Shown piece by piece: positions 8,635 to 16,879 of a DNA stretch of 64,000 nt. Origin of the DNA: Allobogoriella deserti (lineage in GTDB: Bacteria > Actinomycetota > Actinomycetes > Actinomycetales > Actinomycetaceae). Position 1 is the first letter of the stretch; every line of letters starts with the position of its first letter. A program made the translations under genes and the position numbers. The stretch spans positions 434,001 to 498,000 of the forward strand of contig NZ_JBHUEE010000002.1 in NCBI RefSeq assembly GCF_042680605.1, written 5' to 3'. The notes under the pieces were generated by a model that saw nothing but the letters and a program-made list of their open reading frames with translations, was not told where the DNA came from and did not search any database.

Positions 8635-8659
8635 GACGGGGCTCATCCCCCTCCCCCCG

Positions 8660-8709
8660 CCGACTCGTCATTCCTGTGCCGACTCGTCATCCCTGTGCCG
8701 ACTCGTCAT
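8660..8709. repeat. 19-bp tandem repeats in the operon promoter region
   Basis: The box CCGACTCGTCAT occurs three times at exact 19-bp spacing (8660, 8679, 8698), with a partial fourth copy at 8711. The linkers TTCCTGTG and CCCTGTG are nearly the same. The array sits between the IclR gene end and operator B, 115-165 bp upstream of the operon start. Spacing of just under two helical turns would place bound proteins on one face. No further gene is visible in 8546-8844. Confidence 0.85.
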
Positions 8710-8813
8710 GTCTCGTCATCGAGAATCCCGACGTCGAGAGGCTCCCCGGCACGACCAGCACGGCCACGCACAGCCGTGGCCGGCAGGCACGCAGCACACG
8801 CCTGGACGACGGC

Positions 8814-8838
8814 ACGCCAAGGCGTCACCCTCCGGGTG
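8814..8838 (-). terminator. Possible terminator after the IclR gene
   Basis: Two short hairpins lie just after the IclR stop: CACCC-TCC-GGGTG (8826-8838) and ACGCC-AA-GGCGT (8814-8825). They share one end, so only one can form fully, and no T-run follows. Weak candidate. Confidence 0.3.
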
Positions 8839-8844
8839 GCGGCG

Positions 8845-9696
8845 TCAGATAATGCCGGCGTGCCGCCGATTGAAGTCGATGGTCCGCGGATCGAGTTGGC
8901 GGCGTCGCTCGCACAGGCTGTGCGAGATGCGGTTCGCGGTCAGCCGGACCTGGTCCACCAACCGCCGCGGGTCGTACCGGTCCATCGGGTAGACCATCCC
9001 GACGGCGGTGTCGACCGTGCCGTCCTGCCCCTTGACCGGTGCGGCGACCGAACCGACCTCGAGGGCGACCGACTGCGCCGCAATGGCGAACCCGTCCTTG
9101 CGGACCGCCTGCAGCCGCTCGCGCAGTTCCGTCGGGTGGGTGATCGTGTGCGGGGTGTAGCGCTTCAGCGGCTCGTGCAGGTACGAGTGCAGGTACGTCT
9201 CGTCGGCGAAGGCGAGCAGCACCAGGCCGGTTGCCGTCACGTGCATCCGCAACCGCCCGCCGATCCGGTTCTCCCCCGAGTAGTTCGGATGGGCGCGCAG
9301 GGCCTCGAGGTACATGACATTCGGGCCGTCCGGCACGGACAGATGGACGGTCAGCCCGGTGCGGCGGTGCAGGTCCACCAGGTGCGGCAGCGCCGTCTCC
9401 CGCAGCTGCAACGCCTTCGTGGAAGCGGAGGCGAGGTCGAGGATCTTCTGGCTGAGCCGGTAGTGGCCGGTCTCGTCCAGCTCGAGGCCACCCCATTCCA
9501 TGACCTCCTTGACCAGCCGGTGCGCCGTCGTCAGCGACAGGTCCGCGTAGCGCGCGATCTCGGACAAGGTGAGCGAGCCCCCGCCGGAGGCGAACGCCTC
9601 GAGGAGCGCGAGCACGCGCGCGGCCGCGGTGCGCTTGGGTGCGGACTCGAGTTCGGTCCGGTCGGACGTGTTCGGTTCGTTCGTCTGTGTTGACAT
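8845..9696 (-). CDS. IclR-family transcriptional regulator
   Basis: DNA-binding regulator, 283 aa, typical IclR length. The N-terminal winged helix-turn-helix covers about residues 25-75 (RVLALLEAF, LTLSEIARYADLSLTTAHRLV). The C-terminal GAF-like effector domain is recognisable from TGLTVHLSVPDGPNVMYLEAL, ATGLVLLAF and VGSVAAPVKGQDG. I choose ATG at 9696; the frame continues to 9723, but ribosome-site-like GAGGG sits before 9696. The gene is flanked by operators B (its downstream operon) and C (its own promoter). It is the only regulator inside the UGSC cluster, so it is the obvious candidate to bind all six palindromes. Their position just upstream of where -35 would lie suits an activator; the effector is probably a pathway substrate or intermediate. 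Confidence 0.9.
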   Translation of the reverse strand: MSTQTNEPNTSDRTELESAPKRTAAARVLALLEAFASGGGSLTLSEIARYADLSLTTAHRLVKEVMEWGGLELDETGHYRLSQKILDLASASTKALQLRETALPHLVDLHRRTGLTVHLSVPDGPNVMYLEALRAHPNYSGENRIGGRLRMHVTATGLVLLAFADETYLHSYLHEPLKRYTPHTITHPTELRERLQAVRKDGFAIAAQSVALEVGSVAAPVKGQDGTVDTAVGMVYPMDRYDPRRLVDQVRLTANRISHSLCERRRQLDPRTIDFNRRHAGII

Positions 9697-9754
9697 CCCG
9701 CCGTTCACCCTCGAACTGTGCACGCGACGGTGCCCTGGTGCGCCGTCGCAGCCT

Positions 9755-9779
9755 GGTGCCAGGTTAGCCCAATGGCACC
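9755..9779. repeat. Inverted repeat in the IclR promoter
   Basis: GGTGCCA (9755-9761) and TGGCACC (9773-9779) form perfect 7-bp arms around 11 bp. The spacer contains TAACCT (minus strand), a possible -10 box for the IclR gene. It could be a further operator or a hairpin in the leader. Confidence 0.5.
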
Positions 9780-9797
9780 GGGTGTCATTAGCGGCGC

Positions 9798-9812
9798 TTT
9801 CACCGGGCGGAA
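9798..9812 (-). promoter_or_regulatory. Putative IclR operator C (autoregulation)
   Basis: TTTCACCGGGCGGAA, an imperfect member of the six-site set, 101 bp before the IclR start. A TAACCT hexamer begins 32 nt downstream, the same spacing as at the other sites. Confidence 0.55.
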
Positions 9813-9888
9813 GCGGGCCTTGTCCTAATCTTGTGTCCCGTCTGTCGAACGGTCGTCTCCCCGGGCGGTCCGCGGGGCCGTGGCCCGC

Positions 9889-10764
9889 TCACAACCCCAG
9901 CAATGCCGCCGCGTTGTCTCGCATGATCATCCGGGTGACGTCCTCGTCGAACTCGAGCCTGGCGAAGTCCCGCATCCACCGCTGAGGGGGCAGCACCGGG
10001 TAGTCGGTGCCGAAGAGCATCTTGTGCTTGAGCAGCGTGCGCGCGTACTGCACGAGGGTCGGCGGGAAGTACTTCGGCGACCAGCCGGACAGGTCGATGT
10101 AGACGTGCGGCTTGTGCAGCGCGACCGACAGCGCCTCGTCCTGCCACGGGAACGCCGGGTGAGCGAGGATGATCCGCAGCTCGGGGAAGTCCACCGCGAC
10201 GTCGTCGGCGTACATCGGGTTGGAGTACTTGAGCCGGATCCCGCCTCCGCCGGGCCGGCCCGCACCGGCGCCGGTGTGTCCGCTGTGGAACAGCGCGACC
10301 GTCCCGGTCTCCTCGATCGCCTCGTAGATCGGGTAGACGTCCCGGTCGTTGGCGTAGAACGCCTGGCTGGAGGGATGGAACTTGAATCCCTGCGCGCCCA
10401 TCTCGGTGAGTCGGCGCACCTCGCGGGCGCCCCGGCGGCCGCTGTGCGGATCGACGGTGCCGAACGGGATGATCGTGTCCGGGTACTCGGCGGCGAGCTC
10501 GCAGATCTCGTCGTTGCTGACCTCGGGTGCCTCGCCGGTGGCCCAGCTGGAATCGACGGTGAACGCCACACACATCATGGCCAGTTCGCGGTAGGTCGCC
10601 GCGAGGTCGTGCACCGTGGGCGGGGTGAAGTCGCGCTTGAAGTACTCGGCCATCGCCTTGGCGTGCTCCGCCGACTCGACAGTCTCCTCCGCGGCCCGCT
10701 CCCTGGCCGAGGCCAGCACGTGCGTGTGGACGTCGATCGCGACGATGTCGTCGTTGAGGCTCAC
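9889..10764 (-). CDS. Amidohydrolase family protein
   Basis: TIM-barrel metal-dependent hydrolase or decarboxylase (291 aa) of the amidohydrolase superfamily, distinct from the ACMSD-like protein at 713. Likely ligands and catalytic residues are His13-x-His15 in DVHTHV, His160 in LFHSGH, His202 in LAHPAFPW and Asp254 in FGTDYP. Two adjacent GTG codons could start it; I choose 10764 because it overlaps the CoA transferase stop by 4 nt (GTGA) and has AGGAG five bases upstream. It is the last gene of the leftward operon of UGSC copy 2, partner, SDR and CoA transferase. The reaction is unknown. Confidence 0.85.
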   Translation of the reverse strand: MSLNDDIVAIDVHTHVLASARERAAEETVESAEHAKAMAEYFKRDFTPPTVHDLAATYRELAMMCVAFTVDSSWATGEAPEVSNDEICELAAEYPDTIIPFGTVDPHSGRRGAREVRRLTEMGAQGFKFHPSSQAFYANDRDVYPIYEAIEETGTVALFHSGHTGAGAGRPGGGGIRLKYSNPMYADDVAVDFPELRIILAHPAFPWQDEALSVALHKPHVYIDLSGWSPKYFPPTLVQYARTLLKHKMLFGTDYPVLPPQRWMRDFARLEFDEDVTRMIMRDNAAALLGL

Positions 10765-12299
10765 CACTGCTCCTGCATCACGGTGACGTCGTCAGCCACC
10801 CGCACGCTCATCCCGGTGCGCTCCAGGACCTCCTCGACCGTGAACCCGGCGGCGACCTCCTCGAGCACGAAGCCGCCGGCGGCGGTGTCCCGCCGCAGCA
10901 ACGCCAGGTCCGTGACGATGACGTCGGTGCAGGCCGAGGCGGTGATCGGGTAGTCGCAGGTCTCGACGAGCTTGGGCCGCCCCTTGCTGTCCACGTGCTC
11001 CATCGTCACGATCACCGAGCGTGCGCCGACCGCCAGGTCCATCGCCCCGCCGATGCCACCGCCGGGCCGGCCCGGATGGGCCCAGTTGGCCAGGTCGCCG
11101 TTCGCACCCACCTGGTAGGCACCGAGGACGACGGCGTCGAGCCGCTTGCCCCGCGCGATCTCGAAGGAGGTCACCGAGTCGAAGAAACTCGCCCCGGGCA
11201 GCACGCCGATGAAGTTGCCGCCGGCGTCGTGGAAATCGGGGTCGGCCTCGTCGATGCCGACGAACCGGCCGTAGCCGAGGATCCCGTTCTCCCCGTGCAA
11301 CGTCACCGCCCGCCCCTCGAGGTAGTTCACGGCCTGGTTGGGCAGACCGGCCCCGAGATTGACGACGGCGCCGTCTGGCATGAGGGCGGCGGCGCGTCGC
11401 CCGATCTCCTGCCGGGACAGGGCTGGCTTGCCGTCGTACTCCCGGCGGGAGTCGGCCGAGCGGTTGGCCCGCTGCGGCAGCTGGGAGACGTCGATCTTCG
11501 TGGTGGACTGCACCACCCGGGAGATGAACACCCCGGGCAGGTCGACGTCCTGAGGGTCGAGCTCGCCGACCTCGACGATCTCCTCCACCTCGATGATCGC
11601 GGTCCGGGCGGCCTTGGCGAAGGCGTCGTTGAAGTTGCGCGAGCCGCCGCGGAACTGGACGTTGCCGAACCGATCGGCCCGGTAGCCGCGCAGGATCGCG
11701 TAGTCGCAGGTGATGGCCCGCTCGAGGATGTGCTCGACGCCGTCGAACTCGCGGACCTCCTTGCCCTCGGCGACGGCGGTTCCGACCCCGACGGTGGTGT
11801 AGAACGCCGCGAGTCCGGCGCCACCGGCGCGCATCCGCTCGACGAGGATGCCCTGCGGCACTACCTCGAAGTCGAGCTTGCCGGCGATGATCTGCTCCTC
11901 GGCGAGCGTGGGCGGCCCGGGCCGGGAGGAGAAGCTGGCCACCAGGTGGGAGATCTGCTCGTTCTCGGCCAGGAGCTGCGCGGTGGGCGCCCCCTGCGAC
12001 CCGAGGCCGTTGCAGTACACGGTCAGGTCGCGAGCGCCCTGGTCCGCGAGCGCCTCGAGCAGCGAGGACGGGAAGCGGTGTGAGAGGCCGAACCCGGCGA
12101 CGGCGACCGAGGCGCCGTCGGGGATGTCGGCGACCGCCGCGGCCGGGGATTCGACGACCTTGTCGGTGACCGGGCGGCCCGCGGCACCGGTCGGTGCGGC
12201 GGCCGCGCCGTCGTCGGCCGCGGTGGCCGTGACACGGGCGGCGCCGGAGGACCGGGTGCCGTCGGCGGACTGGGTGGGGTTCGTGGCCGTGGAGGTCAT
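10761..12299 (-). CDS. CoA transferase, fused A and B subunits
   Basis: Family I CoA transferase (512 aa) with both subunits in one chain, as in succinyl-CoA:3-oxoacid and related CoA transferases. The A half covers about residues 45-285 (DGASVAVAGFG, TVYCNGLG, ADRFGNVQFRGGSRNFNDAFA). The B half covers about 293-512 and contains the GAGLP oxyanion motif at 316-320 and the covalent Glu337 in HGENGILG. It transfers CoA from a donor such as succinyl- or acetyl-CoA to a carboxylic acid. In this regulon it may activate the acid made by the aldehyde dehydrogenase. The start ATG at 12299 follows the SDR stop by 22 bp; the first 40 residues are a Thr/Ala-rich tail without family similarity. The acid substrate is unknown. 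Confidence 0.88.
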   Translation of the reverse strand: MTSTATNPTQSADGTRSSGAARVTATAADDGAAAAPTGAAGRPVTDKVVESPAAAVADIPDGASVAVAGFGLSHRFPSSLLEALADQGARDLTVYCNGLGSQGAPTAQLLAENEQISHLVASFSSRPGPPTLAEEQIIAGKLDFEVVPQGILVERMRAGGAGLAAFYTTVGVGTAVAEGKEVREFDGVEHILERAITCDYAILRGYRADRFGNVQFRGGSRNFNDAFAKAARTAIIEVEEIVEVGELDPQDVDLPGVFISRVVQSTTKIDVSQLPQRANRSADSRREYDGKPALSRQEIGRRAAALMPDGAVVNLGAGLPNQAVNYLEGRAVTLHGENGILGYGRFVGIDEADPDFHDAGGNFIGVLPGASFFDSVTSFEIARGKRLDAVVLGAYQVGANGDLANWAHPGRPGGGIGGAMDLAVGARSVIVTMEHVDSKGRPKLVETCDYPITASACTDVIVTDLALLRRDTAAGGFVLEEVAAGFTVEEVLERTGMSVRVADDVTVMQEQW

Positions 12300-12321
12300 G
12301 GCGTTCTCGTCTGCCTTCCGC

Positions 12322-13173
12322 TCACTTCTTGGCCGGCGCCGAGCCTGCGGCGCCGGAGTTGCCCTTGAACGCGAACCCGCCGCCGTCGACGGCGAGGATC
12401 TGGCCGGAGACCCAGCGGGACGGCTCGGTGGTGAGGAAGAACGCCGCGGACGCGATGTCCCACGGGTTGCCCTCCGTCTGCAGGGCGACGTTCGACCGCC
12501 GCAGCTCACGCATCTCCTCGTCCATGCCGCGGGAGGCAAACGCGCCCCAGATCATCCCGACGCGTACGCCGTTGACCCGGATCCCCCGCGGCGCGAGGCT
12601 GCTCGCTGCGCCGACGGTCAGCTTCTCCAAGGCGGTCTTGGCGATGGTGTACGGCATGGCCGGCCCACGGCCCTCGGTGGCGGAGGAGGAGACGGTGACC
12701 ATGGCGGCGCCGCGGGTCAGGTGCTGCTGGACGTGCTTCATGAGCAGCCAGGCCGACTTGGTGTTGAGGTCGAGGACGGTGTCCCATTCCTCGACCGTGA
12801 CGTCGAAGACGGGCTTGGCCCCCATGCCGCCGATGGTGGTGCCGGCGACGTCGATCCGCCCGAACCGCTTCATGACCTGGGCGACGGCGGCGGCGACGGA
12901 GGCGTCGTCGGTGATGTCGACGTCGAAGGTCGCGGCCCGGCCACCGTCGTTCTCGATCGCCTCGACGGTGCGCCGGCCGGCCTCGGCGTCCCGGTCCAGG
13001 ACGGCGACGGTGGCGCCGCTGCGGTGGTACAGCCAGGACAGTGCGAAGCCCACGTTGGCGAGCGGCCCGCTCATCCCGCCGCCCGCGACCACGGCGACCC
13101 TGCCCTCCAGCCACGGCGGACCGCCGGTGGCGAGCGGGTCGTCGATGGGCGGTGCCCAGTCCTGGTCTGTCAT
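12322..13173 (-). CDS. Short-chain dehydrogenase/reductase
   Basis: NAD(P)-dependent SDR oxidoreductase (283 aa). It has a Rossmann start AVVAGGGMSGPLANVG, an unusual form of the TGxxxGxG motif, then DVDI, the catalytic serine in VSSSATEGRG and Tyr-x-x-x-Lys in YTIAKTALEKL, followed by IRVNGVRVG. A C-terminal VSGQILAVDGGGFAF block is typical of the family. Start ATG 13173 is supported by GGAGGAGG four bases upstream. It lies 83 bp after UGSC partner 2 and 22 bp before the CoA transferase, so it should belong to the same transcript. Probable role: oxidation or reduction of a hydroxyl/keto group in the pathway. Confidence 0.9.
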   Translation of the reverse strand: MTDQDWAPPIDDPLATGGPPWLEGRVAVVAGGGMSGPLANVGFALSWLYHRSGATVAVLDRDAEAGRRTVEAIENDGGRAATFDVDITDDASVAAAVAQVMKRFGRIDVAGTTIGGMGAKPVFDVTVEEWDTVLDLNTKSAWLLMKHVQQHLTRGAAMVTVSSSATEGRGPAMPYTIAKTALEKLTVGAASSLAPRGIRVNGVRVGMIWGAFASRGMDEEMRELRRSNVALQTEGNPWDIASAAFFLTTEPSRWVSGQILAVDGGGFAFKGNSGAAGSAPAKK

Positions 13174-13256
13174 CGTGCCTCCTCCGGCGTCGTTGCCTGC
13201 TTCAACTGCGTCCTCGCCGGTGGGCCCGCGCCTCCTGCGCGCGTGCCCACCCCACC

Positions 13257-14315
13257 TCACATCGTCGCTGTCTCCACGGGCACGGCTGTGCCGGACCAGG
13301 TGGAGAAGACCCGCACCACCATGGACATGGCGGCGTTGCGCGAACCCGCCACCACGATGGGCAGGCTGGCGGGTGTGGCGTCGGCGAACACGGGGTGGAC
13401 GTGGTCCGGCGGGAACGGGCCCTCGGGCAGGTGCCCGAGCGACTTGCCGACGGCGGCCAGGTGCTCCTCCGTCCGCCCGGCGTGGGCCACGAGCCACTCC
13501 CGGACGTCCTGCTTGGACATCCCGGCCTCGGCGAAGATCCGTGCGTGGTCCGGGTTCATCACGAGGGCGACGGCGGAGTGCCGGAAGAGCCACGAGCCGG
13601 ACCGGGCGATGGTGTCGGCGAAGTCCCGTAGCACCTCCTCCGGCGCGTGGAAGTGGCGGTTGTCGACGAACTCGCTGGTGCGCACCAGCATCGCGGTGAC
13701 CCCGTCCTGCCCGGGCGCGAGTCCGCCGTCGACCGAGAGCGGCTCCCAGGGGCTGTGCTCCTCGTCCTCGCCGATGAGCATGGTCCAGCGGCCCGGGATG
13801 CCCTGGGTGGCCTGCTCGAGCGCGTGCGGGACGACGCCGAAGCTGTTGCGCACGGTCAGGCCGACGGCGCGCGGGATGGTGGCGTTGGGCCGGAATCCCG
13901 GCCCGAGGACGCCGCCGGTGGAGTTGATGCCTAGGCGGTGGCGGATCGGTCCGTTGACGATAACGAAGGGGGCCGGCCCGGAGGTGGACTGCCAGCCGCC
14001 GCCCTGGGCGGAGCGTTCGAGCGCGAGAGCATCCCAGACTGCCAGCACCACGGGCAGGTACTCGGGCCGGCAGCCCGCCATGACCGCGGCGGTAGCGGCG
14101 TCGCGCACGGTGGCCTCACGCCCGAGCTGCGGCAGGCGGGCAATGATCTCGTCCTCGTCGCGGGAGGTGTGGGCGAGGAACTCGGCGACGGCGTCGTCGG
14201 TGGCGGGCACCGCGGGTAGCCCGTCGGTCCAGCCCTGCTCGAAGAGGTACTCGGTGACGGCGCGGGCCGCGACCGGGTCGAGGTCGGTGGTGGCGCGCGC
14301 CGCCCCCTCGCTCAC
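13257..14315 (-). CDS. UGSC-associated protein, copy 2 (uncharacterised)
   Basis: A 352-residue paralogue of the proteins at 2873 and 21191. It keeps GWTDGLPAVP, AGCRPEYLPVVLAVWDAL with the invariant cysteine, WQSTSGPAP, NGPIRHRLGINSTGG, FRPNATIPRA, LEQATQGIPGRW, GEDEEHSPWEPL and a C-terminal SMVVRVF-TWSGTAVP block shared with copy 1. It is closer to copy 1 than to copy 3. The start is GTG at 14315, overlapping the UGSC copy 2 stop by 4 nt (GTGA); the open frame upstream of that is shadow sequence. Tight coupling with UGSC in two of three loci and adjacency in the third argue for a two-subunit enzyme. No known catalytic signature was recognised. Confidence 0.8.
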   Translation of the reverse strand: MSEGAARATTDLDPVAARAVTEYLFEQGWTDGLPAVPATDDAVAEFLAHTSRDEDEIIARLPQLGREATVRDAATAAVMAGCRPEYLPVVLAVWDALALERSAQGGGWQSTSGPAPFVIVNGPIRHRLGINSTGGVLGPGFRPNATIPRAVGLTVRNSFGVVPHALEQATQGIPGRWTMLIGEDEEHSPWEPLSVDGGLAPGQDGVTAMLVRTSEFVDNRHFHAPEEVLRDFADTIARSGSWLFRHSAVALVMNPDHARIFAEAGMSKQDVREWLVAHAGRTEEHLAAVGKSLGHLPEGPFPPDHVHPVFADATPASLPIVVAGSRNAAMSMVVRVFSTWSGTAVPVETATM

Positions 14316-14866
14316 GCGACCTCCGCCGCGCGGGCGGTGGTCAGTCGGCGGGCGACGCGGTCGGCGAGGTCGCCGGCGCGTGCGGCGATCGCGCCGGCGC
14401 CTAAGTTGGCGATCGGGTGCTCGGTGAGCAGGTACGGGTGCTCGGGGTCCCCCTGGAGCTCGGCCATCGCCGCCGACGTCTGGGCGAACGCGTCGGTGCA
14501 GATGACGGCCGTGGGCAGGCCGATGTTCTCCAGGCGGATCCCGTCGGCGACCGCCGAGGCGCTGCACGAGCCGCAGTCACCGACGCCGATGACCACGACG
14601 TCGCAGATTCCGGTGAGCTCCTCGACGAGCTCGTCCGGCAACGGCATGGCGAACTGGTGCTTGGTGCGCGGGACGAGCTGTCCGGCGCCGTGCCTCCCGG
14701 ATAGCTCCGCGCCCACGGCGTCCAGGACGGCGGCGGCGTTGCGCTTGCCGTTCTCCAGCAGGCCGACGCGCAGCCCGTGCAGGCTGTCCGGTCGCGGCGC
14801 GTCGGAGGCGCGACTCGCGGCCGGGGTGGCGCCGCTGCGGGTCGGGTCGATGATGCCAACACCCAT
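14312..14866 (-). CDS. UGSC-family protein, copy 2 (CGSC form)
   Basis: 184-residue UGSC-family protein. Core motifs are LHGLRVGLLENGK, CDVVVIGVGDCGSCS with Cys98 and Cys101, AVADGIRLENIGLP, TDAF and MAELQGDPE. The first motif position is TGC (Cys), not a TGA Sec codon. It is first in a five-gene leftward operon: UGSC, partner, SDR, CoA transferase, amidohydrolase. The ATG at 14866 has GGGAG eight bases upstream, a possible -10 (CATAGT on the minus strand, at about 14896-14901) and the palindromic operator D further upstream. There is no signal peptide. Function unknown; a redox or metal-binding role for the CxxC is likely. Confidence 0.83.
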   Translation of the reverse strand: MGVGIIDPTRSGATPAASRASDAPRPDSLHGLRVGLLENGKRNAAAVLDAVGAELSGRHGAGQLVPRTKHQFAMPLPDELVEELTGICDVVVIGVGDCGSCSASAVADGIRLENIGLPTAVICTDAFAQTSAAMAELQGDPEHPYLLTEHPIANLGAGAIAARAGDLADRVARRLTTARAAEVA

Positions 14867-14931
14867 GGTGGTCTCCCTCGAACGTCTCGCGCTCCACTAT
14901 GGTCGGCCGCCGCCGCGGGCTGCGCGGTCGC

Positions 14932-14946
14932 TTCCGTGACGCGGAA
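14932..14946 (-). promoter_or_regulatory. Putative IclR operator D
   Basis: TTCCGTGACGCGGAA, 65 bp upstream of UGSC copy 2 and 2 bp after the stop of the NifU-like gene. On the minus strand a CATAGT hexamer, the best -10 of the set, begins 31 nt downstream. Confidence 0.65.
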
Positions 14947-14948
14947 CG

Positions 14949-15206
14949 TCAGTGCTCGGCCGGGAGCTCCACGCGCTCGAGCCCGTAGGAGGTCTCGGCC
15001 AGGGCCTGGGACATGATCGACTCCATCACCGGCTGCGGCACGAGGCAGTCCTCGCACGCGTCGGGTCCGGCCTCGATGCGCACGACGACCTTGCCGGCAT
15101 CCACCGACGACGGCGCCCAGGAGAGGTCGTAGCCGTCCTTGGCGAGCATGTCGCGGAACTTCTGCAGGGCGTTGTCGACGGCGGGGGCGTCGCTCGTGTC
15201 GGACAT
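14949..15206 (-). CDS. Small NifU-like CxxC protein
   Basis: 85-residue protein resembling the C-terminal NifU domain (iron-sulfur scaffold or thioredoxin-like). It shows the strand GKVVVRIEAG followed by ACEDC (a CxxC pair), a helix PQPVMESIMSQAL, and a final strand GLERVELP. Canonical NifU domains have GACxxCP with a TL helix; here the sequence is variant, so it may be a dedicated carrier rather than a general scaffold. The ATG at 15206 has GGAG six bases upstream. It has its own copy of the palindromic operator (site E) and lies immediately upstream of UGSC copy 2. That suggests it serves the UGSC proteins, for example by supplying a metal cluster or electrons. Confidence 0.6.
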   Translation of the reverse strand: MSDTSDAPAVDNALQKFRDMLAKDGYDLSWAPSSVDAGKVVVRIEAGPDACEDCLVPQPVMESIMSQALAETSYGLERVELPAEH

Positions 15207-15287
15207 GAGGGCTCCAGGTGCTCGGACGGATGTGCTGCTCGTGCTCTTGCCAGGCAACCACGGCCTCCGGGGCCGCGCCGATGCGGC

Positions 15288-15302
15288 TTTCACTCCCCGG
15301 AA
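15288..15302 (-). promoter_or_regulatory. Putative IclR operator E
   Basis: TTTCACTCCCCGGAA, 81 bp upstream of the NifU-like gene. It is the least symmetric site, sharing TTTCAC with site C and CGGAA with A to D; TTGCCT lies 31 nt downstream. Confidence 0.5.
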
Positions 15303-15448
15303 GCCTGGTTTGCCGGCCGGTGTCCGACGGCGGAAGAGAGAGCCCCGCGCGGGAGGGAGAGGGGACCTCGCAGTACCGGGATCACCAGCCCCCGCCAGGC
15401 ACTCGATGGACGCCGTCCGGGGCCCTCCCCGAGTCGACTTCTGCGGCG

Positions 15449-15461
15449 TACAGTCGGTGTG
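15449..15461 (+). promoter_or_regulatory. Leaderless promoter of the MoxR gene
   Basis: TACAGT at 15449-15454 ends seven bases before the GTG at 15462, the spacing of a -10 box to +1. There is no ribosome-binding sequence, so the transcript probably starts at the start codon. Confidence 0.55.
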
Positions 15462-16859
15462 GTGACTGCTCCTGCTGCAGCTCCTGAGATCACGACCGTC
15501 GGCGAACTGAGGAGATCAGGGCACGTCCTGAGATCGGTTCGCGAGGAGATCCGCGACAACCTGTTGGCCGCGCTGCGCGGCGGCCGCGATCCGTGGCCCG
15601 GCCTGCACGGTTTCGCCGGCACCGTCGTCCCGCAGCTCGAACGCGCGCTCATCGCCGGGCACGACGTCGTCCTGCTCGGCGAGCGCGGCCAGGGCAAGAC
15701 CCGGCTGCTGCGCACCGTCGCCGGGCTGCTCGACGAATGGTCCCCGGTGATCGCCGGCTCCGAGCTCGGCGAGCACCCCTACGCCCCGATCACCCCGGCC
15801 AGTCGGCGCCGGGCCGCGGAGCTGGGTGAGGACCTGCCCGTCGCCTGGCGCAACCGGGAGGAGCGTTACGCCGAGAAGCTCGCCACCCCGGACACCTCGG
15901 TCGCCGACCTCATCGGCGACGTCGACCCGATGAAGGTGGCCGAGGGCCGCAGCCTCGGCGACCCCGAGACGATCCACTACGGGCTCATCCCGCGCAGCCA
16001 CCGCGGGATCGTGACCGTCAACGAACTGCCGGACCTCGCCGAGCGCATCCAGGTCGCGATGCTCAACGTCATGGAGGAACGCGACATCCAGATCCGCGGT
16101 TATGTGCTCCGCCTGCCGCTCGACGTGCTCGTCCTGGCCAGCGCGAACCCGGAGGACTACACCAACCGGGGCCGGATCATCACCCCGCTCAAGGACCGTT
16201 TCGGCGCCGAGATCCGCACCCACTACCCGACCGAGCTGACGGACGAGGTCGCCGTCGTGCGCCAGGAGGCCGAGCTGGTCGCGGACGTCCCGGATCACCT
16301 CGTCGAGATCCTCGCCCGGTTCACCCGGGGCCTGCGCGAGTCGAGCGCCGTCGACCAGCGCAGCGGGGTCAGCGCGCGGTTCGCGATTGCGGGCGCCGAG
16401 ACCGTCGCCGCCGCCGCGTTGCACCGGGCGACGCGCCAGGGCGAGGAGGAGGCGGTGGCCCGGCCGGTCGATCTCGAGGCGGCCGTGGACGTGCTCGCCG
16501 GGAAGATCGAGTTCGAGTCCGGTGAGGAGGGGCGTGAGGACGCGATCCTCGACCACCTGCTCCGCACCGCCGTCGCCGAGACCGTCGCGGCCCACCTGCG
16601 AGGCGTCGACCTCTCCCTGCTCGTGGAGGCACTCGAGGGCGGAACCGTCGTCACCACCGGCGAGCAGGTCCGCGCACGCGACGTCCTCGCCGCGCTGCCG
16701 GTGCTCGGCGAGTCCGACCTCTACGAGCAGATCTGGGAGCGGCTGGACGCCACGGACGACGGACGCCGGGCCGGCGCGGTCGAGTTGGCGCTCGAGGGCC
16801 TCTACCTCACCCGGCGGGTCGGCAAGGAGTCGGTCGGCGACGAGACGGTCTACGGCTAG
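15462..16859 (+). CDS. MoxR-family AAA+ ATPase
   Basis: 465-residue AAA+ ATPase of the MoxR/magnesium-chelatase type. Walker A is GERGQGKT at residues 73-80. The Walker B region reads GIVTVNELPDL, with Asn where Asp is usual. Sensor-1 falls in LASANPEDYTNRGRI, then LKDRFGAEIRTHYP. MoxR proteins act as chaperone-like remodelling ATPases together with VWA proteins; the next gene encodes such a partner 20 bp downstream. The start is GTG 15462 or the adjacent GTG 15459; the long in-frame extension upstream is not coding. It reads away from the UGSC genes and lacks the palindromic operator on its side, so it need not belong to their regulon. Confidence 0.88.
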   Translation: MTAPAAAPEITTVGELRRSGHVLRSVREEIRDNLLAALRGGRDPWPGLHGFAGTVVPQLERALIAGHDVVLLGERGQGKTRLLRTVAGLLDEWSPVIAGSELGEHPYAPITPASRRRAAELGEDLPVAWRNREERYAEKLATPDTSVADLIGDVDPMKVAEGRSLGDPETIHYGLIPRSHRGIVTVNELPDLAERIQVAMLNVMEERDIQIRGYVLRLPLDVLVLASANPEDYTNRGRIITPLKDRFGAEIRTHYPTELTDEVAVVRQEAELVADVPDHLVEILARFTRGLRESSAVDQRSGVSARFAIAGAETVAAAALHRATRQGEEEAVARPVDLEAAVDVLAGKIEFESGEEGREDAILDHLLRTAVAETVAAHLRGVDLSLLVEALEGGTVVTTGEQVRARDVLAALPVLGESDLYEQIWERLDATDDGRRAGAVELALEGLYLTRRVGKESVGDETVYG

Positions 16860-16879
16860 GACGAACGAGGCGAAGACGT

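Noticed and set aside
8660..8720. CRISPR-like array
   Set aside because: Repeats are 12 bp with only 7-bp linkers that are themselves alike; no cas genes are nearby.
6719..8992. Very long open frames on the + strand opposite the aldehyde and alcohol dehydrogenase genes
   Set aside because: High-GC third-position effect: no family motifs, no ribosome site, and biased composition, while the minus strand carries complete enzyme families.
11848..14427. 859-codon + strand frame opposite the CoA transferase, SDR and UGSC partner 2
   Set aside because: Antisense shadow; all recognisable domains are on the minus strand.
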